Source: Salvator merianae (lineage: Eukaryota; Chordata; Lepidosauria; Squamata; Teiidae). Taken from it: a stretch of 64,000 nt of DNA. The stretch spans positions 47,016,229 through 47,080,228 of the forward strand of contig QVOM02000025.1 in NCBI GenBank assembly GCA_003586115.2, written 5' to 3'. The stretch's first letter is position 1. Each line of letters begins with the position of its first letter. The notes below the pieces were generated by a model. It saw only the letters and a program-made list of their open reading frames with translations. It searched no databases and had not been told where the DNA came from. This document shows positions 12,401 through 22,640 of the stretch, piece after piece. The translations under genes were made by a program, and so were the position numbers.

Positions 12401-12645
12401 ACAGGATTGGATACAAGTTGCTTCCCTTTAAGGTGACAGGGGACAGGCATTTCTCTTAAAGCACCCTCCCCCTCTAGTTCAGATTCTGTCTCTGTGTAGA
12501 TGCAGAAAATTTTTTAATTGAGCTAATAAGGCAATTTATACAGTGGAGGAGGGGGTGATAATTATACCTCACTCATTGTTGCCTATCTAAATATCTTATT
12601 AATTTCAACAATTATGGCCAAATCATAAAGATGATGACAGTTAGG
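9480..12645. other. Non-coding sequence, possible second LTR-like repeat antisense
   Basis: No gene recognised. On the minus strand around 9950-9870 there is TTTTATTGTTTTTAATAAAG then GATTGTTGTTTTTGCATCAC, which looks like the polyadenylation part of an LTR or other retroposon, but boundaries and a second copy were not found. A C/A run lies at 10737-10755. The 90-residue frames near 10630-10890 overlap on both strands and show no family signature. 10900-12645 is AT-rich with short trinucleotide runs near 12178-12215. Confidence 0.3.
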
Positions 12646-12760
12646 CTGTATTCAGGCAGCCTTTGAAAACATGGAATATCCTGGCACCATATTGGGATTG
12701 CCACACATATTCATGGCATTCCTAAAATGGTCTGGGGATATAGAAGCAAAATCCCAGGAT
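12646..12760. mobile_element. Small palindromic MITE, copy 2
   Basis: Carries GGCTGTATTCAGGCAGCC, then CACCATATTGGGATTGCC, then CACACATATTCATGGCATTCC and GGGGATATAGAAG. This is the same core hairpin arrangement as 9230-9355. It is degenerate and lacks a clear target duplication. The 97- and 102-residue frames on the two strands (12652-12979) run through it and are not regarded as genes. Confidence 0.5.
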
Positions 12761-14389
12761 ATCGCTATGTTGGAAAAAAAGAACTCTGAACCTGAGTTTT
12801 CCTGCACAGTGATAGAACTCACCATGTCTAGTACTTGTTTCTGGTATTTTTTTCCTGATGAAAATACCCACTGTGCAAGTGAAGGAGTGAAGGAGCACGA
12901 GACTGGGTACTTGCTCAGTTCTAGGTATTTTGCTGTTGGAAGCATCCCAAGAGAAAATGCTGGAATGGTAAAGGCCTAGGCTTGCACTGGGATTTCACCC
13001 TGCCATGTGGCAGAGATGGTGAGATTCAGTTGCAGAATCTAAACAAGATCCTGTATTTTCCTCTTACCATCTAGAGGCAGCCGTAGTTAAGAAACAGCTG
13101 AAACTTAGTAGCTTAACAACCCTAATCTATGCTCCATTGTAGCTTGTTGGCAACTCTTACCAAAGTCCAATGTAACCTAGGAGCAATGCAGCACGCTAGT
13201 TTGTTAATTGTATAGCAATATAATACCTTTTATTGTCCAGAAAAGTGGACAGTCAGGCAGTCATATTGGAAATAGAACTGATTATAACTCATATGTGTTA
13301 CCACCTTATAAACCTTTAACCCTTAATGAGCCATATGGGGCACAGTTAGGGTGGAATGCCTCCCTGGCAAAGAAAGCAATATGGCTTCCGCACCTATACA
13401 GAATGAGACCAAAAACATGCCCTAAGTCCACTAATAAATATCAAGCTTGGCAATCAATCACACTTTCCTAAAAAGGCTACTGATTTTTATTTTCTTGGCC
13501 CCTGGCAAAATTTATGCCTCATTCAGCGATAGTTATACCCTGGTATCAGCCTACCTAAACAGTGTCATCGATATATAGCATAAAATAACAGATATAATTA
13601 CACTGTTTTCAATTAAAATGCCATAGCTCCCCAAAAAACCAAAACCAACCAAACAAAACCCTTACTTCCTCACTTTTTTATACTACCTGGAGTTCCTTTA
13701 GTGTTTAAATAATTAAAGCATGATGTATTTAAAAATTCATTCATTTGACTCACCTCTTAAGTTGCTGACAACAATCTTTTTAGAATTTTTACTGACATAA
13801 TCTTACACAGTATATGTAGACTAGGGCTATGTCAAATGTTTGTTTGCTTATATATGTTTTCAGATCGATGACATTTCCATGGAGCCAGTCTCTTATTCTT
13901 AAAGTTGGGTGAATACTGTACAACTCTGAAATAGAAACAAAACAGTAAGGCAATGCATTGAAAGTGTTAACTAGTTGAAGGACATGGTAGAAAATGTCCT
14001 AGAATATCTCTACTTTTGAGATAATATTTTTTCATTGGGCAGCTCCAGATGCAAGCCGAATCTGGCACTAACAGGTGATATTCTGGAGAAAGGCCTCTCT
14101 GGAATGATTGCCTATTGAGCAGCTAGCACGAGGCCGGTGCTGTCTGTTCACAATTTAATAGCATTTACGTCTGGGTACTTCTATGGTGATTCAGATGTAC
14201 AATGGTGTGAAATACCCAAAAGTGCACAAACACCACTATCATGCATGTGCAGCCATTTTTTTTTGTCTCCTGCACATATGTGGTGGCCTTGGCGAAGATG
14301 GAGGTTACATCCACAAGGAAAGTAATAGGGCTATCTTGGGAAAACCTGTGACCAGAGGCTTTTCTTTTCTTTTTTTTCTGGAAATAGGT
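12761..14389. other. Non-coding sequence, no gene recognised
   Basis: Mostly AT-rich. The 21-base word CTATGGTGATTCAGATGTACA at 14181-14201 is also present exactly at 12340-12360, which suggests fragments of an unnamed dispersed repeat. Nothing else could be supported. Confidence 0.4.
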
Positions 14390-14500
14390 TATTGCGTGAT
14401 TTAACAGGGATATAGTGGTGCTATGGTGGGTTTGCCACAGGTACACCATAGCACAGACATAATTGTGCTATACATCGTCCTTCTGGACAGGGTCTATATC
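14390..14500. mobile_element. Small palindromic MITE, copy 3
   Basis: Contains GGGATATAGTGGTGCTATGG, TGGGTTTGCCACAGGTAC, then ACCATAGCACAGACA and TTCTGGACAGGGTCTATATC. The inverted CTATGGTG/CACCATAG pair and the TCTGGACAG edge match the family seen at 9230, 12646 and 48066. Confidence 0.5.
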
Positions 14501-17190
14501 TTTTCAAGACAGGTTAAATATAAAGCTGATGCAAATAAGATATTACATCACGAATATCCCAGAACATGACGGACAGGGTATTTTTCATGGTGTGCACAAC
14601 ATCTGTGGAATTCTCTTCACCAGCTTTACCAGTTGAGAACCCATGATGCCAAGCAACATAGGATAATTATCTTCTAGACCCTTCTAAACTTTGCAATCTA
14701 CTTCTCTTTCTCTCACATAGAATTAATGCAAGCAATAAAACTGCTTATTTCCTGGTTGCTCCTCTCCTTAGGATTTTCAGAGCCACAACCTGTGTGCTAT
14801 ATTGTATCCTCTTGCCTGCTGATTCCGTTTCACTATTTTTTTGGCTGGTTTCTCCTCAATTGTTGTTTTCCTGTGATCCTTAATTTTAATCTGATTACTT
14901 GCCTGAATGAATGCATAATATTACTTCTCCTTTCCTTCCAAAAAAAATTGTAATTAAACTTTTGATTGGGAATACCTTTCTTTGACAAGTGAAGTGACCA
15001 TTTTAAAAATCTTTCCTCTGAAGACTTGTTTGGAAGCTGGGATGATTGAATATCTGTTTACTGCCCAAGAAATTCTTGCTGCATCTTGTATGAGAGCTCT
15101 TCTCCTGTCTGTGCTACTCAGAGACATTCAAAAGCAATGGAAGTTGTATCCAGCTCTGATGATAGACCCCATGCCCATGTTAAGAACCATGCATTTTTTC
15201 ATAGTAATATCGTTGTTTGCAGAGCAGAAGTGGGAATACACATTTCAAGAAACAACAGTTTTACAGAAAATGGTTATGTACCTTAGCTGCCTGCTGGCCT
15301 CTACTTCCACAGTCTTTGAATTGTACTGTACAGGACTGACACCTTCTAACCCCATGAAGACAACAGACATGCGTTTGAAATGTTCCTTCTCAGAACATGC
15401 AGACCGTCAAAGACTTTCGATCTTGGAAAGTTCAAATCTGAACATTCCAAGGTGAAATAGTCCCTGTAGTACAGCGGCCATCTGCACTGTGAGGGCTGGA
15501 ACAGCCTGAAAAATGGTTTCCAGCATTGCAGTGTGAATGCCATCCACCTGCAATGACAGTGGTCAAGGAAACATCCATCCACTGCCATGGTAACTGGGCA
15601 TGTGGCACACTAGTGCACAGCTGCAGCCACGGTGTGTCACAGCCTGCAGCATTCGCACCAGGAAGTAGGTATGAACGCTGCGTACTGGGAACAGTCCCGC
15701 TGCTGTTGGTACAGCTGTGGACAATGATTTTGTTGTCCACAGCTATTAGTGATTAGGAGTGTCTGCAGATGCTTGCAATCACTCAGGCCTCTGCAAGGTG
15801 CAGACGCACTTTGCTAATGAGTGTGCAGATGTGCAATAGCAACCAAGTGTGAACAGGCTCTCAATCTTTTCAGTAACCCATCAAGGCTGGACAACTGCCT
15901 TCCTATAAAAAACTAGTTACACTGGCTGCAATGTGAGAAGACTACAGCTAAACTGGCTGACAGGAATTTTGGATAAGCAACACAGGCGTGTCCTAGAATC
16001 AGTACCTGTCAGGAAAGCTCCAATGAACATGGTTTCCAGTACTACCATTTGGGTATGCTCTTAGGCTGTGTACACCCTTGACTGGAATATAGAATTCATT
16101 ACAGACCGGAATTAATTGCTGCTGGTGCTGGACAGGGCTGTCTGCATTGGGATAGTCCATCCTGTGCCAGTCCTTGCTGCTAGCTCTGAAGGCTTCAGAG
16201 CTGGCACTGGAGCCTCCAAAGTCCAGGAATTAAAGTTCAAGACCTTTGGAGCTCCCAGAGCCCCCATTTTAGCAGTGTTGAGCCACTTGAACAGGAGGAT
16301 GTATGTTTTCCACATATAAATCACTGTTTCAGGGCAGGATCCTAGCATGCCAGTCAATCTCTTCATCAAGTTTGACTGATAAACTGATCTAGGATGCTGA
16401 CTTGGATGCCTAACCCAGTTTATACTCCATCCTGTTTGGATCAAATGTGCTAGAAGGGGCGGGACCTTTCTTATCCTGCACCAGCTTGTGAATGGAAAGC
16501 CCCTATACTTTATCCTATGACAAGACAGTTCTCCTTATGGAAGACTATTTTAGAAGAAAACAAACTCTATAACAAAAAAAGTAAGAAAAAAAAAGTCTGA
16601 ATTGGGGTTATTTACCCTCCTAATCTATATTTTCCTGTTGTCTCTTTGGTGGTAAGCATCAGGGCAGGAACTTTATTTATTAGCATTCTGTCACTAATGG
16701 AGCTATTTTAGGTTGAAGAACAGGGTGACAATGCTCTACATAAAGTATTTAAATTTCTTAAAATCTTGTGAGCTGTTGTGGAAATTTAATCTATTATACA
16801 TGACAGTGTATAAATCCAATATTACATAAATAAATTTGTGTGCACTTGTAGCTCTGTCATAAGGAAGGGAGGCTTGAAAGTTTTTCTATGAAGGACACAT
16901 TCAGAAAGACTTTATGGCTGTGGAGGGAGAGAACCGTCAAGATTCTCATCAATGTTGAAGCACAATATCAAAGTAATCTTAGAAAAGTTTATAAGCATTT
17001 TGCTTTCAACATATCTTCATAAAGATTTCAGTCACAGAAATTTATAGCTAGAGAAAATCATGAAAATAATACCTGGACAAATAAGTTATCCTGCAGACTT
17101 TTCTGAGTGCATGATATGCAAGCAAATAAGTGTCTAGAAAAAGTACTTCACACAGTGCCATACCACATAAATGAAAATATCAGTTAAGAT
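14501..17190. other. Non-coding sequence with unplaced repeat-like segments
   Basis: A plus-strand frame of 157 residues spans 14982-15455. It has no domain I recognise, and its DNA (for example CAAGAAACAACAGTTTTACA near 15246) looks like an unnamed dispersed repeat, so it is not called as a gene. 15440-15860 is GC-richer and ends AACCAAGTGTGAACAGGCTC, resembling a MITE end. 16110-16450 holds overlapping 110- and 67-residue frames on opposite strands and a short GCTCTGAAGGCTTCAGAGC hairpin at 16182-16200. From 16450 on the sequence is plain AT-rich. Confidence 0.35.
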
Positions 17191-17265
17191 TTTATTTAAT
17201 TATTTAGGAATTTGTATCTCATCTTTCATCCAAAGGGCCTGGGATGGGTCACAATAAAAAAAAAA
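17191..17265 (-). mobile_element. L2-type LINE 3' tail, antisense
   Basis: TTTATTTAATTATTTAGG, then ATCTCATCTTTCATCC and AAAGGGCCTGGGATGGGTC, reads on the minus strand as GACCCATCCCAGGCCCTTTG then GGATGAAAGATGAGAT and an AT-rich tail. This parallels the L2 3' end at 20724-20783 (CCCTGAGACCTTTGGGTATA ... GGGATAAAAATGCAAATAAA). A poly-A run follows at 17257. Confidence 0.5.
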
Positions 17266-18019
17266 AAAAATAGAATATATAAAGTATTCTTAATTAAATT
17301 TTCAAATTGAATTTGGAGTAAAAGGTAGTTTTGTTTCATTCAAAATAATTAGTGTGTAACATCTGAAGTGTGAAACATGGAATTTATTTGAAAGACATTA
17401 TATAAAGTTTCACATGTACTAATTAGTTTATTAACTTTTTTGGATGGGGTAAAACTTTCATTGATCCATTCTGCACATTTATATGCCTTTCACATAACTG
17501 CAAATAAGATTTCATCCATATTTAATTTTGTGTTTATGTATTTCTCTAAGTTTGTCAAAGTAAATTATTCATTCCCTTGGCAACTGCCCCATTTCCCTTC
17601 CCAATTTTTTATATCACTACAGTTACTGATAAAGTATTATGAAATTAAAACACTATAAATACAAATAATTCTCTGTACTGGTGAATTCTCTATATTAGTG
17701 AACTCTTTCTCTGAATGTGGTTGCTAATGGAGCCAGTAATAATACTAGTACTGAACAAGACTGAAATTTTAATAGATTTGAGGGAACACCAAGATTTCGG
17801 ATAATACATGCACACTTAAGAAGATAATAGTTGATGGCCTTTCAGTTTGACTACAGCTTGAATAGTTTCTAACAATTGAAGAGAGCACAGAATCCATCTG
17901 AGCTCTGAGCTGATCACAAAAAATTTACAAGTATTATAAAACCTTCCAGTTGTCACCCAGGCAAATTCTAACCTTTTAAAGCTGAAATCATTTCTATTTT
18001 AAACAATAATGAATAGTTT
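17266..18019. other. AT-rich sequence, no feature recognised
   Basis: Background sequence without supportable genes or repeats. Confidence 0.5.
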
Positions 18020-18475
18020 AAATTCAACCACGTTTTAACCACGTGCCGAAAACCATCTAATGTAGGCACCTGGCAAACCTACAGAAGGGAGATGATTCCA
18101 GAGTTTGAGGGTCAACACAGAAAAGGTCCTCTTGCATATCTCTGCCCCTTGCACCTCTGAGAGAGGAGAAACTATATGAAGGTTCTTTCCTTAGGATGTC
18201 AATACCCAGGCAAGTCTATATGGGAGATGGTATTCCTTCAGATAACCAGAGCTCAAGAGATTTAGGGCTTTGTACGTTAACATGAACCCCTTGAACTGGG
18301 CTTGGTAGTGAATAGGTGAGCAGTGCAGACCTTTTAGGATCAGCATGATGTATATCCAGCCACAGACTCCCATCTGCGGTTGAATGGTTGCATTCTGCAC
18401 TAATTCCAGCTTTCAGACTATTTTCAAAGGTAGTTCCGTGCACGTTACAGTAGTCAGACATACCCTTGTCATTCC
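18020..18475 (-). mobile_element. L2-clade LINE, truncated 3' end, antisense
   Basis: The minus-strand translation contains, in order, SDYCNVHG (from about 18461), LILKGLHCSPIHYQAQFK (about 18345-18290), LTYKALNLLSSGYL (18276 onward) and then remnants of an FSV-type block near 18120. These are decayed forms of the LDYCN, LKELHWLPIxYRAQFK, LTYKALNGLGPxYL and FSVVAPRLW motifs of the L2 protein, as in 19387-20783. Stops and frame changes show it is dead. Confidence 0.8.
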
Positions 18476-19386
18476 CAATGCAGTACTTATTGCAACACTC
18501 TAAAAACTCATTGAAATGATGTCATGGGAAATCCAGCAATGATACCAGATTCCCTATACTATCCCAGCTTGCTGCATGTCTGGGAGCCAAGCAAATGCAT
18601 TAAAAAAAAAGAAAGAAAGAAAGGGGGGGGAAAGAAAGAAAAGGGGGGAAAAAAAGAATCAGGGTGCATGTTTGACTGGCTCCTGGAAATCCCGGCGGGG
18701 GGAGGGGCAGAATTACACTGCTCACCAGGTAAACCAAGGTGCTCATTTCTGGTGGCATCAATAGGCAATCACAGGATCTTGTTTATATCCCATGTTGTTT
18801 ATATTCCATGCCGGCAGCCTATCTGCTTCTAGAAGTCTGTAACAAGCTACTGGCTATCACTAGATAAAATTGCTGTCACTACATACAATTTTCTGGTGGT
18901 ACAGAAAGACATTGAACATTGTCCAACTAGTATCAGTTCCAAAGCTCCTTGAACCAAGTCCATGAAGCTCCTTCCACTGCTGCCTATATGTACAAAGCCA
19001 TGACAATGCATATCAATGAACTTTATTACCATTATCATATCAGTGTACATTTATATGGGTATTTGTTGGCTAAGTTTTGAAGATGAGACACTTTGTGCTT
19101 TGTAATAAAATGATTTCAGCACAACAATTAGCAACTTTCTTTATGGAACGCATAGATCATTTGCCAGCCCAACACATTATGATTGTGGAACTCAAATGAC
19201 TACAAAATTCTGGAAAATGTTTATCACCCTGCTAGACCTTAGACTTTGCTTTAGCTAGGCTTATCATCTGGAAACAGGTGGGGACATGTAATGTTTTAAC
19301 CAGACCCGTGAACCATACTTACATTGCTTTGCAAACTTTCAGCAATATTATTCACTTCCTTTGGTTGTATGTGCTAATAATACTAT
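18476..19386. other. Non-coding sequence with a purine-rich tract
   Basis: 18600-18657 is an almost pure A/G tract (runs of GAAA and eight G). The remainder holds no recognised gene or repeat. Confidence 0.45.
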
Positions 19387-19410
19387 TGTCCGCTGGCCAA
19401 CATACCATTT

Positions 19411-20292
19411 TTGAGCAAGGTGTTAGAGAGTGCTATAGTTGTTCAACTACAAGAATGCTTGGAAGAAGCTGATTATCTAGAACCATCTCAGTCTGGCTTC
19501 AGGTCTGGTTATGGCACAGAAACCACCTTGGTCGCCCTACTTGATGAACTTCTCCAGGAGAAAGACAAGGGGAATGCATCTCTATTGATTCTCCTGAATC
19601 TTTCAGCAGCTTTTCACACCATTGATCATGATATCTTTCTGGAGAGACTATGGAGTTTAGGAGTTGGAAGCACTGTGTTACAGTGGTTCCATTCCTATCT
19701 CCAAGGCCAATTCCAGAAGGTAGTTGTGGGAGATTCCTGCTCGTCATCCTGGGAACTCAGGGGTGGGATTCCTCAGGGGTTGATCTTATCTCCCTTGCAT
19801 TTCAATATCTATATGAAGCCATTGGGGGAGGTCATCAGGAGAATTGGAGTCAGATGTCATCAATATGCAGATGTCATCCAGCTCTACATATCTGTGCCAA
19901 CTGAATCAGGGCAGGTGGTTGAAGTGATGGACGGGTGCCTGGAAACAGCAATGGGCTGGATGAGGGCCAATAAATTGAAGGTGAATCCAGACAAGATGGG
20001 GTCTTGGGTCCATGTAGTTGGAACCCTTGATGTGGTTGCATTGCCCTGGAAAAAACAGGTGTGGAATCTGGGTGTGCTCTTGGACTCTATGCTTACACTT
20101 GAAACCCAGGTGGAGGCGGTGGCTAAGAATGCATGCCTTCAGCTATGGTTGGTTCACCAGCTACAACCCCTTCTGGACAGAGATGATCTGGTCACAGTAA
20201 TCCATGCTTTGGTAACTTCCAGATTGGATTGCTGTAACGTGCTTTACATGGGGTTGCCCTTGAAGATGATTTGGAAGCTGCAACAGGAATAG
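19411..20292 (+). pseudogene. L2 LINE reverse transcriptase, inactivated
   Basis: The 293-codon open stretch encodes the RT fingers and palm and part of the thumb. Visible motifs are SGFRSGYGTE (about residues 28-37), LLNLSAAFHTIDH (61-73), GIPQGLILSPLHFNIYM (119-135), YADVIQLY (152-159) and ANKLKVNPDK near 185-195. In active L2 elements motif A reads LLDLSAAFDT and motif C reads YADDTQLY. Here motif A has Asn at residue 63 and motif C has Val at 155, so two catalytic aspartates are lost. The frame closes at the TAG at 20290, and the C-terminal motifs continue in another frame with a stop at about 20352. The true protein would begin upstream in lost sequence. Confidence 0.9.
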
Positions 20293-20756
20293 CTGGCTGA
20301 ATACATATCATGCCGGTCTTAAAAGAGCTGCACTGGCTGCCAATTTGCTACTAAGCCCAATTCAAGGTGTCAACCTTAACCTATAAGTCCCTAAATGGCT
20401 TGGGCCCCAAATACCTAAAGCAGCATCTTCTCTCATATCAACCTGCTTGTGCCTTAAGATCTGCAGATGAGGTCCTCCTGATTGTACCAATAGCTAAAGG
20501 GTTGGGCACCTGGGATAGAGCCTTTTCAGTGGTGGCCCCCAGACTCTTCCCCCTGATGTGAATCAAGCTTCTTCACTTTACAGCTTTAGGAGAGCAATAA
20601 AGATGTACCTATTTACCCTTGCCTTTTGCTAAAGGTATAGCTTTCCAACCCTACTTTCAGGCTACTGTTTTATTGCGTACCTTTTATGATGTTGATGTTG
20701 TTTTAATTGTTGTAAACACACCCTGAGACCTTTGGGTATAGGTTGGGATAAAAATG

Positions 20757-20783
20757 CAAATAAATAAATAAATAAATAATAGT
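20757..20783 (+). repeat. (TAAA)n tail of the L2 element
   Basis: CAAATAAATAAATAAATAAA directly follows GGGATAAAAATG. This short tetranucleotide tail is typical of L2-group 3' ends and is part of the LINE at 19387. Confidence 0.85.
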
Positions 20784-20984
20784 GCTGTGCATTTTCTACT
20801 ATCTCTCCATCCCATGCTGTTTACGATACAGATCTCACTCTCCTGCCACTTCTCTTCTCTTCTTCATCTGATTATTTCTTGCTTCATGATTAGGCTTCCA
20901 AGTCTGCAATCATTTGGCAAGAATTTCAGGCTGATAAACACCATAGCACTTGTCTGGCATCATTAAAGGTGATGCAGTCTCCTT

Positions 20985-21799
20985 TAGGGGTGTGCACGAA
21001 GGTATTTTTCGGATTTCGCTTCGCAACGAAACGAAGCCGGGGAAAAAAAAATTCGTGCGAAGACCACCTCGCCGAAAAATGCCAGCTTCGCTTCGTTCCG
21101 AAGCTTTTCGGCCATGGCTTCAATGCCAGCCACTCCAGCCCACCGTTTCTGTACCCATCCACCCTTAAAGATATGGTGTGGCAGTTCATATCTTTAAGGG
21201 TGAACGGGCACAGAGGCGGCAGGCTGGGCAATTGCTGCCAATGAAGCCATGTGCCACCCCTACACCCCGCACCCCCCCCACATAAATAAAAGAAAAAGAA
21301 AAAGAAAAGCCCCTACCCCCCCCCCCACAAATAAAAAAAGAAAATCCCCTACTGCCCCCCCAACACGCAAGTAAATAAAAAAAGTAAAAAAGTAAAGTAA
21401 AAAATTTAAACCTTACCTTTCGTAGAATTGCGGCGTGCACGTCCTTTTCCAGCGCTCCGGCTCGTCTTTCTCCCCCTCCCATCACAGAAGCCTCTATTGG
21501 ATGCCTGTTTCCCTGGCAGCAGGGAAGTGAAGCATCCAATAGGCTGGTGTAGCAGTCAGTCAAATATACTGACCAACTGCTGCACCAGCAGAGCAGAGCC
21601 AGTAGAAATTCTACTTTCTCCACGTTGGAGGAAGTAGAACTTTTACTAGCAGCGAAGGCAGCGAAGGCACCGAAGAGAAGGTAAGGTTTTCGCCATTCGC
21701 GTTCGTAGGGAGGGGAGATTTCGCTTTCTACACGAAAACAGCAGAAACGCTGTTTTCGCTACGAAAAGCGAAGGTGGCGAAAATTTTCGCCCATCCCTA
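20985..21799 (+). mobile_element. Complete hAT-type miniature element, B type, 815 bases
   Basis: Termini are TAGGGGTGTGCACGAAGG at 20985 and TTTTCGCCCATCCCTA ending at 21799. A perfect 8-base target duplication GTCTCCTT flanks it at 20977-20984 and 21800-21807. The interior differs from A-type copies. It has a hairpin with CACCCTTAAAGATATG and CATATCTTTAAGGGTG arms (21160-21205), G/A-rich runs (21270-21410), TATTGGATGC...GCATCCAATA arms (21496-21542), GCTGGTGTAGCAGT...ACTGCTGCACCAGC arms (21543-21590), and a third hairpin around TTCTACTTTCTCCACG (21600-21645). No transposase frame. The copy at 41534-42320 is the same type in reverse orientation. Confidence 0.93.
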
Positions 21800-21807
21800 G
21801 TCTCCTT

Positions 21808-22314
21808 GTCTACTAAACTTCTCAAATTCCCTAGACTTTTCAAAAATTTGGATTAGAAATATTTTGGATCTTTCAAGATTATCAAACTGAAGAATCCTGC
21901 TGTTTTTCATCTCAAATTGCTCAAACACATGAAAGTCTATCCTTTATTCCCCCAAGCCTTTTACTTAACAGAGTTCCCACATCTCCTTTTCATTCAACTA
22001 CTTCTCCCACCATCAATCATGGTTGATCAACATGAACATTCCAAAATATCTAAGATACTGGACTCTTGTTGGCACTAGGGCAACCTTCGTTAGCTAGTCC
22101 ATTGGAAAGGCTATCCTACCTACAAATGCTAATGAGCTGATTATGAGGGCATTCTGCTGCCCATTTGGTCACTAAATTTCATGAGTCTTATACTACTGTA
22201 ATAAGTCCAAACCAAAGATTATTCAAGGAGGAGAAAGCACCTAGAAGGGGTGGTAGTGGTGGTGTGAATCTGCTTGGGATTTTCTCCCTTCCTGGCATCA
22301 CAGCAAGGCATGTA
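21808..22314. other. Non-coding sequence, no feature recognised
   Basis: Unremarkable sequence between the hAT element and the tandem repeat. Confidence 0.5.
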
Positions 22315-22640
22315 TGTGTTTTTGCACTGCATTCCATGGGAGATCCCCTTTGGGATGGTAGGAGCAGAGCTGAAGATTTTGTGAAAAAATATGTCTGTGT
22401 TTTTGCACTATACTCCATGCCAGATCATGTCTGGGCTGGAGATATTGCTGCAGACTGTTCTGACAGAGTATGGGACATTGTTGGTGTGACATTTTTGTTT
22501 TGTTGATTACAGTCCATGTGAGATCCTCTCTGGGATTGAGGGGACAGCCCTGAAAAATTCTGAATAGTCATCTCTGTGTTAAGGCATTGCACTTTGTGGG
22601 AAATCCTCTCTGGAGCTACTGTGCTGTGTTCCTGTTTATT
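22315..22640 (+). repeat. Degenerate tandem repeat, about four units of 81-90 bases
   Basis: Related units begin near 22315, 22396, 22486 and 22574. Each has a T-rich start (TGTGTTTTTGCACT in the first two), then a CATTCCATGGGAGATCCCC / CTCCATGCCAGATCATG / CAGTCCATGTGAGATCCTC / ACTTTGTGGGAAATCCTC block, then a T(C/G)TGGG-type word. A partial fifth start may be CTGTGTTCCTG at 22625. Units have diverged strongly, so the array is old. Overlapping frames of 60-113 residues on both strands arise from it. Confidence 0.6.

Larger units (their letters stand above)
19387..20783 (+). mobile_element. 5'-truncated L2-clade LINE, best copy in window
   Basis: Non-LTR retrotransposon of the CR1/L2 group. 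It starts within the reverse-transcriptase domain (PLANIPFLSKVLE at 19390), continues through RT and the C-terminal L2 signatures VLKELHWLPI (about 20311), LTYKSLNGLGPKYL (about 20376) and FSVVAPRLF (about 20524). It ends in the 3' UTR CCTGAGACCTTTGGGTATAG and a (TAAA)n tail at 20757-20783. The endonuclease domain and 5' UTR are absent. It is the reference used here to recognise the other L2 fragments at 2958, 18020, 50174, 51735 and 61105. Confidence 0.92.

Noticed and set aside
14982..15455. 157-residue plus-strand frame, the longest not in a recognised LINE or homopolymer
   Set aside because: No domain, signal peptide or splice structure recognised, and parts of the DNA look like an unnamed dispersed repeat.
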